42,955 nucleotides of DNA. Source: an uncultured Lachnospiraceae bacterium (GTDB lineage Bacteria > Bacillota > Clostridia > Lachnospirales > Lachnospiraceae). Made by a program: the position numbers and the translations under genes. Where the stretch lies: NCBI GenBank assembly GCA_944383965.1, contig CALWRQ010000010.1, forward strand, positions 1-42,955, given 5' to 3'. This document shows positions 8,147 to 15,431 of this stretch, piece after piece; within the stretch, counting starts at the first letter, position 1; each line of letters starts with the position of its first letter. The notes under the pieces are model-generated. The model had not been told where the DNA came from. It made no database searches and worked only from the letters and a program-made list of their open reading frames with translations.

Positions 8147-8707
8147 TTACTTTTTGGCAGGAGCCTGCCCTCTGTTTTCTCCGAATACTCTCCGGCAAAG
8201 CTCCACATATTCCTTGTAAGGCTCACAGTGCTCCAGACTTTTCAGGCTTTCCGCCATCCCCCAGTAATACCAGGCATGGGAATCCTTATCCTTTTCATTG
8301 AACCGCTGCCAGAAATCCTCGCCCAGAAGCAGGTAATCTCTGGCCATGGAACGGATATTGCTCAGCTTATCTCCCAAAATGAGCAGTTTCAGCTCCGGAT
8401 CCGCTTTCTTCGCCTTCTCCAGCTTGCTCTGCTTCCTTTCCTGCCAGGATCTGGTCTTATCATCTGTTTCCTGAACCACCAGATCTGTGACCCGGTCTCC
8501 GAAACGGCGGCGCAGCTCTTCTTCCGAAGCATCTGTGTCTTCCAGAACATCGTGAAGAACAGCAGCGGCGATCAGTTCCTCGTCATCCGTCATACTCCCC
8601 ACAATTACAGCTGCCTCCAGAGGATGAACGATATAAGGGACCTGCGTCCCTTTCCTCACCCCTCCTCTGTGAGCTTCCACAGCAAATTCTACAGCCTCTC
8701 TTATCAT
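8147..8707 (-). CDS. HD-domain phosphohydrolase, related to small alarmone hydrolases
   Basis: The 186-residue protein has the Rel/SpoT-type hydrolase pattern: R-K-G-T-Q-V-P-Y-I-V-H-P (His28), then A-A-V-L-H-D-V-L-E-D-T with the metal-binding HD pair (52-53), and a later L-G-D-K-L-S-N-I-R-S segment matching the downstream Asp region. There is no synthetase or TGS domain, so it resembles stand-alone small alarmone hydrolases (MESH1-like) that cut (p)ppGpp. Related HD enzymes act on other nucleotides, so the substrate is inferred. The ATG at 8707 has GGAAGGG about 7 nt upstream. It is convergent with the deacetylase gene and divergent from the next gene, with a promoter of its own. It is probably cytosolic. 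Confidence 0.8.
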   Translation of the reverse strand: MIREAVEFAVEAHRGGVRKGTQVPYIVHPLEAAVIVGSMTDDEELIAAAVLHDVLEDTDASEEELRRRFGDRVTDLVVQETDDKTRSWQERKQSKLEKAKKADPELKLLILGDKLSNIRSMARDYLLLGEDFWQRFNEKDKDSHAWYYWGMAESLKSLEHCEPYKEYVELCRRVFGENRGQAPAKK

Positions 8708-8763
8708 AACTGCCCTTCCGGCTTTGCAGCCATAAAATGCACTTTTTTCTTACAATTCTTTCT

Positions 8764-8793
8764 ATTATCTTAATCATAGCACAGATGGTCCAA
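8764..8793 (-). promoter_or_regulatory. Promoter for the HD phosphohydrolase gene
   Basis: TTGGAC (8793 to 8788), an 18-bp spacer and GATAAT (8769 to 8764) form a plausible sigma-A promoter in the divergent intergenic region. Confidence 0.6.
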
Positions 8794-8809
8794 ATTTAGA
8801 AGTTAAAAC

Positions 8810-8838
8810 TTGTAAGACCATAATTTTTCTGCTATGCT
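8810..8838 (+). promoter_or_regulatory. Promoter for the membrane-anchored protein gene
   Basis: TTGTAA (8810-8815), a 17-bp spacer and TATGCT (8833-8838) lie about 50 nt before the ATG on the plus strand, back to back with the HD-gene promoter. Confidence 0.5.
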
Positions 8839-8886
8839 ATAGGTCAGAGCAATCAGAAGCATATTAAATTTATCAGGAGGCAATAC

Positions 8887-9648
8887 ATGAAACAGACCCG
8901 GACCCGCAGAAAAAAACAGGGAGAGTCGAATGACTTTCTGACCGTTCTCCTTTTTTACGTTCTGCCCTTCATTGTAATAAACAGCATTATTTTCTATCTT
9001 TTTACCGCCAAACCCAAAATTGAGATTACCGTCAGCGACACAGAGGATTATCTGACCACCACAGCCACGGTAACCATCCACTCTCTCCTGCCTACCAAGG
9101 ATCTGTCCATTTCTCAGGACGGACAGGCTATTCAGCCTGAGACGGCAAAAGGAAAGACCTACACGGTTCCCATCACCTCAAACGGCGTGCTGGAGGTGTC
9201 CGTGAAAAACTTCAACGGAATGTCTGCCGCGGAGTTTTACCATATCAACCTTCTGGATGATGCGGCTCCCACGGTCCGCAAATATACACTGGATGACGAC
9301 GGCATTATTACCATTTCCCTGGAGGATACCCAGTCCGGTGTGGATCTGGAAACTGTTTACGCCGTAGATTCCGAGGGCGCACAGTCCTTCCCCATTTCTC
9401 AGGACAACTCCGCCGGAGAAGTACAGTTTGAAATGGACTCCCGGGGTCTCACCCTCCATGCCAAGGACTTTACCGGCAATGAGCTTCTGGTTACCTTCAC
9501 TTCTCACAAGGAAGGTTCTGAGGAGGTTCTGGACAATATCGAAGGAACTGAGACCACGATCCGTCCGGGAGAACAGGAGGAAACGGAAGCCGCTTCTTCC
9601 TCTGCCGGCCTGACAGAAGAAACGGAAGCTGACATCGAAGAAGAATAA
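8887..9648 (+). CDS. Membrane-anchored extracellular protein of unknown function
   Basis: I do not recognise a named family. The 253 residues start with a basic stretch, then one membrane helix (about residues 17-41). A predicted extracellular part of beta-strand character follows (about 45-210), with short repeats of Ig-like flavour (I-E-I-T-V-S, A-T-V-T-I, I-I-T-I-S-L-E-D). The last 40 residues are rich in Glu, Thr and Ser and are probably disordered. No catalytic motif is visible. AGGAGG stands 7 nt before the ATG, and the gene is flanked by its own promoter and a strong terminator, so it is a real single-gene unit. A surface or cell-wall-associated role is likely from topology only. Confidence 0.8.
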   Translation: MKQTRTRRKKQGESNDFLTVLLFYVLPFIVINSIIFYLFTAKPKIEITVSDTEDYLTTTATVTIHSLLPTKDLSISQDGQAIQPETAKGKTYTVPITSNGVLEVSVKNFNGMSAAEFYHINLLDDAAPTVRKYTLDDDGIITISLEDTQSGVDLETVYAVDSEGAQSFPISQDNSAGEVQFEMDSRGLTLHAKDFTGNELLVTFTSHKEGSEEVLDNIEGTETTIRPGEQEETEAASSSAGLTEETEADIEEE

Positions 9649-9654
9649 GCAGCA

Positions 9655-9691
9655 AAAAGAGCGGGAATCCCTGTCGGACTCCCGCTCTTTT
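9655..9691. terminator. Bidirectional terminator between convergent genes
   Basis: A 12-bp stem (AAAAGAGCGGGA / TCCCGCTCTTTT) lies between the convergent membrane-protein and symporter genes. It has T-rich tails on both strands. Confidence 0.88.
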
Positions 9692-9705
9692 CATTTTCTT
9701 CCGGA

Positions 9706-10932
9706 TCAGCAGGATCCGGCTTTTTTCTTAATCCAGTCTTTTCCTTCCACTACCCGGGCGATAATCATGGCCAGTCCTGTATCTCCCGTCACGTTAATAG
9801 CAGTAGCAGGTGCGTCCGTAATCGTGCCGATCAGAACCATAATCGGAATGGATACTGTCGGAAAGCCAAACACGGAAATGATAAAAATTTCCGCCACATA
9901 ACCTCCTGCAGGAATTCCTCCCATCACTACAGAGGCAATCACAGCCACCACAATGGACATGATCAAATTTCTGGGCGTCCCATAATCAATGCCAAACACA
10001 GAACAAAGCAGGGCAATTTTCAGAATCTGGATAATGCACGCTCCGTCCTTATGCAGATTGGCTCCCAGAGGCACGGCGATATCCGCGATTTCATCCGGAA
10101 TTCCGATCTCCTTGGCATGGATCATGTTTACCGGCAGAGAAGCTGCAGACGAACATGTGCCCAGAGCTGTCAGCGTAGGAGCCGCGGCACCTTTCCACCA
10201 TACCTTCACCCCTTCTGCTCCGCCGCCGATATAGGCCATTACGGTCTGGGACACCACATAATAGACCAGAACCACCAGAAGGTACATAACAATTCCACGG
10301 GAAAGCGGGCCCACCACTTCCTGCCCGTACTGGCCGATAAGAATCGCAAAGTAGCAGCCCAGCCCCAGCGGAGCCAGCTTCATCACAATTCCCACCACCT
10401 TTACGATAACCTCCGTCATGCAGTCCATGGCATGCACTACCGGACGTCCTTTTTCTCCGGCCATAATAATGGCAATGGAGAAAATAACCGTAAACACAAT
10501 GAGAGACATCAGATTGGATTTGGAAAACAGAAGCGGGAAGTCATTTACCGTAAACATTCCCAGGATATTCAGGCTCGCACTGGCGTTTGTCACTTCCTCC
10601 GTCAGATCCAGTACCGCTCCCTTTCCCGGATCAAAGATCAGGGAAGGAATCATCATGAACAGACAGGCGGCCACTCCCGTAATAATCGTTCCGGCCAGAA
10701 AAGTCACCAGGATTTTTCTCAGTTTTGTCAGATCCTCCATTTTTGCAATAGCTGATGTCAGCGAACAGAAGATCAGCGGCACGACGCAGCAATACAGAAG
10801 GTTAAGAAAGATATCGGCTACCGGCTGAAGGACAGAAGCGCCTTCTCCCCAGAATGCACCCGCGACTCCTCCTGCGATCATAGCTCCAAGAAGGAGAAAT
10901 GATGATTTGTATGTGTTCCATATGTTTTTCAT
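9706..10932 (-). CDS. Dicarboxylate/amino acid:cation symporter (DAACS family)
   Basis: This 408-residue inner-membrane protein belongs to the GltP/SstT/TcyP fold and imports an acidic or neutral amino acid, or a dicarboxylate, with sodium or protons. Recognisable parts are the serine-rich hairpin T-C-S-S-A-A-S-L-P, the N-L-H-K-D-G-A TM7 region in place of the usual N-M-D-G-T, the G-I-P-A-G-G hairpin tip, and the D-A-P-A-T-A-I-N-V-T-G-D TM8 motif that carries the substrate-binding Asp. The changed TM7 motif suggests altered cation coupling. GGGGGAA precedes the ATG. It lies 33 nt downstream of the malY/patB-like gene and should be co-transcribed with it, so its substrate may be the amino acid that the lyase consumes (cystine or similar); this is inference. 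Confidence 0.88.
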   Translation of the reverse strand: MKNIWNTYKSSFLLLGAMIAGGVAGAFWGEGASVLQPVADIFLNLLYCCVVPLIFCSLTSAIAKMEDLTKLRKILVTFLAGTIITGVAACLFMMIPSLIFDPGKGAVLDLTEEVTNASASLNILGMFTVNDFPLLFSKSNLMSLIVFTVIFSIAIIMAGEKGRPVVHAMDCMTEVIVKVVGIVMKLAPLGLGCYFAILIGQYGQEVVGPLSRGIVMYLLVVLVYYVVSQTVMAYIGGGAEGVKVWWKGAAAPTLTALGTCSSAASLPVNMIHAKEIGIPDEIADIAVPLGANLHKDGACIIQILKIALLCSVFGIDYGTPRNLIMSIVVAVIASVVMGGIPAGGYVAEIFIISVFGFPTVSIPIMVLIGTITDAPATAINVTGDTGLAMIIARVVEGKDWIKKKAGSC

Positions 10933-10965
10933 GATGCAGTTCCCCCGTATTTCAGAATCCTGTTG

Positions 10966-12159
10966 TCAGTTCCACTTCTTGTGACTGTCCAGAGCGTCTT
11001 TCAGCTGCCGGAATGCCTGTTCAACCGTAGCTCTGGGACAGGCCAGATTGAATCGCTCAAACTGTGCCGTTTCCGGCCCGAAAATCTTTCCGTAATCCAG
11101 CCAGAGCTTAGCCTCCTCCGTCATCAGATGCTCCAGTTCCTCATCCGTGAACCCATATCCGGAAAAGTCGATCCACACCAGATAGGTTCCTTCCGGCTCC
11201 ACAAAAAATGCACCGGGAAGATTCTCTTTCACAAATTCCCTCACATATGCAATATTTCCTTCCACGTATTTCACCAGCTGATCTACCCACCAGGCGCCTT
11301 TGGTATAGCAGGATTTCACTGCTTCCATTCCCATGATATTCCCCTGGCTGTAGCCTGCTCCCGCATTTGCACGACGGTATCTGGCGCGGAGTTCTTCATT
11401 GGGAATGATAATATTGGCCGGCTGAAATCCTGCTACATTGAATGTTTTGCTGGGAGAGGTATACATTACCAGATTTCTGCGGTATCTGGAATCCAGAGTC
11501 ATAAAGCTGGTAAACTTGTGATCTCCGTATACGAAATCACAGTGAATCTCATCGTCCATGATAATCACGTCATGCGCCAGACAGATATCTCCCAGACGCT
11601 CCAGTTCGCTCTTTGTCCAGACACGGCCCACCGGATTGTGAGGATTGCAGAGGATGAATACCTTTACCTGATTCTCCACAATCTTTCTTTCAAAATCTTC
11701 AAAATCTATGGTGTATTTCCCGTTTTCATAATGAAGCTGATTGTTGATAAATACCCGTCCGTTGTCCTCAATCACTTCCCGGAACGGATAGTACACCGGC
11801 TGCTGGATCAGAATAGCATCTCCCTCTGCGGTAAACGCGCGAACTCCCGTAGCCAATCCGTATACAATACCGCAGCCTACGGTTACAAAATCCGAATCCA
11901 CCGTATAACCGTGACGTGCAGAAAACCACTGATTCAATGCTTTGAAATATTCATCATCCGGATCCGTATAGCCGAAAATCCCATGATCGATCCTTTTGCG
12001 GAAATCCTCAAGGATCTCTTCCGGCAGAGCAAAGTCCATATCCGCTACCCATAAAGGCAGAAGATCCTCTCTTCCCTTCCGTTTCATTCCAAAATCATAC
12101 TTCAGGCAGCTTGTGTGGCGTCGGTCCACGATCCGGTCAAAATCATAGGTTCTGTTCAT
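10966..12159 (-). CDS. MalY/PatB-type PLP C-S lyase / aminotransferase
   Basis: This fold-type-I PLP enzyme (397 residues) matches the MalY/PatB family, which splits cystathionine or cysteine to release a thiol or H2S plus pyruvate and ammonia. Visible features are the N-terminal L-P-L-W-V-A-D-M-D-F signature, C-N-P-H-N-P-V-G-R, D-D-E-I-H-C-D, and the PLP lysine in S-P-S-K-T-F-N (Lys238). The C-terminal domain ends normally. AAGGAAG stands before the ATG. The gene is read from a strong promoter divergent from a MarR gene, and a GTTTA-N5-TAAAC palindrome lies just after the start of transcription, pointing to MarR control. The next gene is an amino-acid symporter. The exact substrate and any MalT-like regulatory function remain unknown. 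Confidence 0.9.
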   Translation of the reverse strand: MNRTYDFDRIVDRRHTSCLKYDFGMKRKGREDLLPLWVADMDFALPEEILEDFRKRIDHGIFGYTDPDDEYFKALNQWFSARHGYTVDSDFVTVGCGIVYGLATGVRAFTAEGDAILIQQPVYYPFREVIEDNGRVFINNQLHYENGKYTIDFEDFERKIVENQVKVFILCNPHNPVGRVWTKSELERLGDICLAHDVIIMDDEIHCDFVYGDHKFTSFMTLDSRYRRNLVMYTSPSKTFNVAGFQPANIIIPNEELRARYRRANAGAGYSQGNIMGMEAVKSCYTKGAWWVDQLVKYVEGNIAYVREFVKENLPGAFFVEPEGTYLVWIDFSGYGFTDEELEHLMTEEAKLWLDYGKIFGPETAQFERFNLACPRATVEQAFRQLKDALDSHKKWN

Positions 12160-12191
12160 TGTTCTTTCTTCCTTTCATTTTTATTATTATT

Positions 12192-12206
12192 GTTTACTAA
12201 CTAAAC
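12192..12206. promoter_or_regulatory. Palindromic operator at the malY/patB-like promoter
   Basis: GTTTA-CTAAC-TAAAC is a perfect 5+5 inverted repeat centred about 15 nt downstream of the predicted start of transcription. The same half-sites recur at the marR promoter (12340-12353), so it is a likely MarR binding site. Confidence 0.7.
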
Positions 12207-12220
12207 CTTAATGTGAGATC

Positions 12221-12249
12221 ATCATACATCTTCACTTGAAAAAAGTCAA
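12221..12249 (-). promoter_or_regulatory. Sigma-A promoter of the malY/patB-symporter operon
   Basis: TTGACT (12249 to 12244), a 17-bp spacer and TATGAT (12226 to 12221) are close to consensus. Confidence 0.8.
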
Positions 12250-12310
12250 TAGTTTTTGTTTAAAAAGAAAACTATTTTAGTATATTTTTCACATACACCT
12301 TTTCTATCTA

Positions 12311-12338
12311 TTGTATTTCTCCCATAATATGATATAAT
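12311..12338 (+). promoter_or_regulatory. Sigma-A promoter of the marR gene
   Basis: TTGTAT (12311-12316), a 16-bp spacer and TATAAT (12333-12338), with a TG pair forming an extended -10, lie in a very AT-rich region. Confidence 0.8.
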
Positions 12339-12339
12339 A

Positions 12340-12353
12340 GTTTATGAATAAAC
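12340..12353. promoter_or_regulatory. Palindromic operator at the marR promoter
   Basis: GTTTA-TGAA-TAAAC is a perfect 5+5 inverted repeat immediately downstream of the marR -10 box, covering the expected start site. It matches the operator at 12192-12206 except for one base less in the spacer. Autorepression is likely. Confidence 0.7.
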
Positions 12354-12408
12354 CATTTTTTACTCCTTTAAAAATATATATATTAAACAAGTGGCAGGGG
12401 AAATGTAC

Positions 12409-13053
12409 ATGAAAGAGAATCAGAATCCAAATAAAAGTTTAATCTTTGAACAAATTTCTTCTATGATCCAGGAGCTCAGCCAGGAACCGGAACAGAACGA
12501 AAAGGATCGGCTGATCCAAGCGGCCGGCGGCAGCGCTCCCGGCAGTTTTATCAACCAGGCATACCAGGTCCTCAATGACCGTCACAACATTATCTACGAA
12601 TTCGTCATGCGGTACAACGATTACATTTATGCGGAACATGACTACGGCAACGGCCATCCGCTGACTATGATCGAAGTGCATACTCTGACATATATTCACG
12701 ATCATCCCGGATCCACCGTGACGGAACTTACCGCCTACTGGCACAAGACCAAAGGGGCGATCTCTCAGATCGTCAGCCGCCTGGAACATTTGGGTCTTGT
12801 GGAAAAGACAAAGAAAAAGGATAACGGAAAAAATGTATATCTTTACATTACCGACGCCGGGTTTCAGATCAGCTGTTCTCATAAGCTGTACGATATTCTT
12901 GATATCACAAAAACTCTCAGCAAAATTCAGCGGGAATGCACTCCCGCCGAGATCGACACCTTTTATAAAGTACTGGCTTCTTATTACCGGGTGATCTGCA
13001 AAGACTTTGAGGAAAACCAGATTCCGAAGCGGCAGGGAAAACGGCGGCAGTAA
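12409..13053 (+). CDS. MarR-family transcriptional regulator
   Basis: This 214-residue regulator has a MarR winged helix-turn-helix at about residues 75-150: L-T-M-I-E-V-H-T-L-T-Y-I, then V-T-E-L-T-A-Y-W-H-K-T-K-G-A-I-S-Q-I-V-S-R-L-E as the recognition helix, and a wing with K-K-K-D-N-G-K. An extension of about 50 residues at the N terminus is unusual for the family and may shape dimerisation or ligand sensing. I place the start at the ATG at 12409 because AGGGG stands 8 nt upstream; a GTG (12391) and an ATG (12403) in frame are less well placed. It is divergent from the lyase-symporter operon with matching palindromes at both promoters, so it probably controls both. The ligand is unknown, perhaps a thiol or amino acid. 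Confidence 0.88.
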   Translation: MKENQNPNKSLIFEQISSMIQELSQEPEQNEKDRLIQAAGGSAPGSFINQAYQVLNDRHNIIYEFVMRYNDYIYAEHDYGNGHPLTMIEVHTLTYIHDHPGSTVTELTAYWHKTKGAISQIVSRLEHLGLVEKTKKKDNGKNVYLYITDAGFQISCSHKLYDILDITKTLSKIQRECTPAEIDTFYKVLASYYRVICKDFEENQIPKRQGKRRQ

Positions 13054-13055
13054 AC

Positions 13056-13101
13056 AAGACAGGACAGGAGAAACTCTCATCTCCTGTCCTGTCTTCTTTT
13101 T
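13056..13101. terminator. Bidirectional terminator between marR and malQ
   Basis: A 15-bp stem (AAGACAGGACAGGAG / CTCCTGTCCTGTCTT) is followed by CTTTTTT on the plus strand. It begins 3 nt after the marR stop codon, with the convergent malQ ending at its right edge. Confidence 0.9.
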
Positions 13102-14585
13102 TATCCGTTCTTTTTTCTTCTTCCGTATATCCAGGCCAGATCCCGGCACTTTTCCCGTGTTCTCTTATCGAACTGCCCGGGCACCAGCCGCCATTTCCAG
13201 TTGTCTCCCAGGGTGGACGGTTCATTCATTCTGGCTTCTCTTCCCAGTCCCAGATAATCCTGCATGGGAATCACTGCCAGGCGGGCACGGCTCCCCAACG
13301 CTGCCCGGATGAAATCCCAGTGGATCTCCTCCGGGGGCGTATGCCCATTGCCCAGGTAGCGAACAGAAAAGTCTCTGTCCCAGGACGGCATGGACCCGTA
13401 CCAGCTCTGCAGTGTGTCGTTGTCATGAGTTCCCGTGTACACCACGCAGTTTTCATCATAATGATACGGGAGGTAGATGCTTTCCCCGTCTGCAGAAAAA
13501 GCAAACTCCAGCACTTTCATTCCCGGAAATCCGGAGTCCTTCACCATCTTCAGTACGCTCGGTGTAAGGAATCCCAGATCTTCCGCAATAATGTCCAGCT
13601 TTCCCAGCTTCTTTTCTATGGCGCAGAACAGCTCCAGCCCCGGTCCCTTTTCCCAGTGACCTCCCGCCGCAGTCTCATCCTCCGCCGGTATGGCATAGTA
13701 TTCATCAAATCCGCGGAAATGGTCCACCCGGACCACATCACAGAGCTGAAAACAGTAGGACATCCGCTGACACCACCAGGCATATCCCGTTTTTCTGTGG
13801 TATTCCCACCGGTACAGGGGATTTCCCCAGAGCTGGCCTGTCGGACTGAATCCGTCCGGCGGACATCCGGCCACAAAATCCGGCTCCCGCTCCTCATTGA
13901 ACTGAAACAGTTCCGGATGGAACCAGCTGTCAGCACTGTCCAGAGCCACATAAATGGGAATATCTCCAATGATCCGGATCCCGTTCTGATTGGCGTAGGC
14001 CTTCAGGGCATCCCACTGCTCCTGGAATTTCAGCTGCTGGAACCGGTAAAAATCAATCTCGTCTTTCAGCAGGTTTTCGTATTCCGCCACAGCCTCCGGC
14101 TTTCTCAGGCGAATATCTTCCTCCCATTCCGTCCAGCTTTTTCCCTGGAAATGATTTTTCACCGCCATGTAGAAGCAGTATTCCTTCGTTTCCGGCCGGA
14201 GCTTATCCTCCTCATGATCTTTCCGGACCTGTTTCCATCTCTCATATGCTTTTCTCAGCACCGCAAACCGGGTCCTGTAAATCCTTTCATAATCCACATA
14301 AGCCGGATACTGACCGCAGTCCGCCTCCCGGCATTCCTTTTCCGTCAGCAGTCCCTCCTCTGCCAGGGTATCCAGATCGATAAAGTACGGGTTTCCTGCA
14401 AAGGCACTGAAGGACTGATAGGGAGAATCTCCATAGCCCGTAGGGCCGAAAGGCAGCACCTGCCAGTACTGCTGTCCCGCCTCTTTCAGCTGATCAATAA
14501 ATTCATAGGCCTCCTTGGAAAAGCCTCCGATCCCGTAAGGGGACGGAATGCTGGTAATTGGAAGCAGAATTCCGCATTCCCTCAT
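13101..14585 (-). CDS. malQ: 4-alpha-glucanotransferase (amylomaltase, GH77)
   Basis: The enzyme moves alpha-1,4-glucan segments between chains in the cytosol, reshaping maltodextrins and glycogen-derived chains. The 494 residues match short bacterial MalQ. The GH77 active site is visible: the nucleophile in V-V-R-V-D-H-F-R-G-F (Asp288), the acid/base in I-I-A-E-D-L-G (Glu335), and the transition-state pair in G-T-H-D-N-D (His387, Asp388). The substrate loop G-P-T-G-Y-G-D-S-P-Y-Q is intact. Its ATG overlaps the mscS stop codon by 4 bp (ATGA), so the two are translationally coupled, with AGGAGA upstream. It is the last gene of glgB-mscS-malQ and works with the branching enzyme on storage glucan. 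Confidence 0.95.
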   Translation of the reverse strand: MRECGILLPITSIPSPYGIGGFSKEAYEFIDQLKEAGQQYWQVLPFGPTGYGDSPYQSFSAFAGNPYFIDLDTLAEEGLLTEKECREADCGQYPAYVDYERIYRTRFAVLRKAYERWKQVRKDHEEDKLRPETKEYCFYMAVKNHFQGKSWTEWEEDIRLRKPEAVAEYENLLKDEIDFYRFQQLKFQEQWDALKAYANQNGIRIIGDIPIYVALDSADSWFHPELFQFNEEREPDFVAGCPPDGFSPTGQLWGNPLYRWEYHRKTGYAWWCQRMSYCFQLCDVVRVDHFRGFDEYYAIPAEDETAAGGHWEKGPGLELFCAIEKKLGKLDIIAEDLGFLTPSVLKMVKDSGFPGMKVLEFAFSADGESIYLPYHYDENCVVYTGTHDNDTLQSWYGSMPSWDRDFSVRYLGNGHTPPEEIHWDFIRAALGSRARLAVIPMQDYLGLGREARMNEPSTLGDNWKWRLVPGQFDKRTREKCRDLAWIYGRRKKNG

Positions 14586-15418
14586 TTCTGCGTTTCTCCT
14601 TTTTCTGTCTTGTCTGTATAATTGATATGCACATCCATCTGATTATATGGAATGGCGATTCCCGCCTGATCCAGACTCAGTTTTACCTGCTCCAGAACAT
14701 CCCATCTGGTCTGCCAGTAATCGTCCGTAGCCGTCCACCCTCGTCCTCCGATGATCACGGCGCTTTCCGCAAGTTCGCTGACAAACACCTGAACCGGCCG
14801 ATCTTTTATGATTTTCGGATGGCTCATATAGATATCCATCAGAATATCTTTGGCTTTTCTGATATCCGCATCATAGCTGATCCCCACCATAATATCCAGC
14901 CGCCGCAGTTCCTCCGCCGTAGCGTTTGTCACCGGTGCGTTGGACAGACTTCCATTGGGAATCACAACCATCTTATTATCCACCGTATTCAGCGTCGTAT
15001 AAACCAGACCGATCGCAGCCACCGTTCCTTCCCCGTACTGGCTTACAATATAATCTCCCACCCTGAAGGGACGAACCAGCAGAATCAGCACTCCTCCTGC
15101 AAAATTAGACAGGCTTCCCTGCAAAGCAAGGCCCAGAGTCAGACCTGCCGATCCCAGTACGGCAATAATGGATGAGGATTGTATTCCCACCCGCTCCGCT
15201 GCCATAAACACCAGAACTGCATACATCGCTGCCTGCAGCAGCGAAAGAAGGAACTTCCTCAAGGACAGTTCCATTTCCATCCGGGCAAAGGAGCGGTCCA
15301 CCATCCTTCGGACCGCTCCCACCACTTTAAATCCTATGCTGAGTATCAGTATGGCAATGACCAGATTGATCCCAAACCGGGTCAGTCCGGGCAGCCAGTT
15401 GTTTATCATTTCAGGCAT
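14582..15418 (-). CDS. Small-conductance mechanosensitive channel (MscS family)
   Basis: This 278-residue membrane protein opens under membrane tension to release solutes during osmotic downshock. It has three predicted membrane helices (about 17-37, 60-80, 83-113). The pore helix carries the family pattern G-L-A-L-Q-G-S-L-S-N-F-A-G-G-V, followed by R-P-F-R-V-G-D-Y-I, which starts the cytosolic beta domain with V-V-I-P-N-G and an alpha/beta C-terminal part. Length is close to E. coli MscS. GGGAGAA precedes the ATG, 13 nt after the glgB stop, and its own stop overlaps the malQ start. Its place between two glucan-modifying genes is unexpected; a link between glycogen turnover and osmotic balance is possible but is inference. 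Confidence 0.92.
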   Translation of the reverse strand: MPEMINNWLPGLTRFGINLVIAILILSIGFKVVGAVRRMVDRSFARMEMELSLRKFLLSLLQAAMYAVLVFMAAERVGIQSSSIIAVLGSAGLTLGLALQGSLSNFAGGVLILLVRPFRVGDYIVSQYGEGTVAAIGLVYTTLNTVDNKMVVIPNGSLSNAPVTNATAEELRRLDIMVGISYDADIRKAKDILMDIYMSHPKIIKDRPVQVFVSELAESAVIIGGRGWTATDDYWQTRWDVLEQVKLSLDQAGIAIPYNQMDVHINYTDKTEKGETQK

Positions 15419-15431
15419 CTACTTTCTCCCG

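Noticed and set aside
10963-12054. A 363-codon plus-strand frame across the malY/patB-like gene
   Set aside because: Antisense to a gene with clear PLP-enzyme motifs; no ribosome-binding site and no domain.
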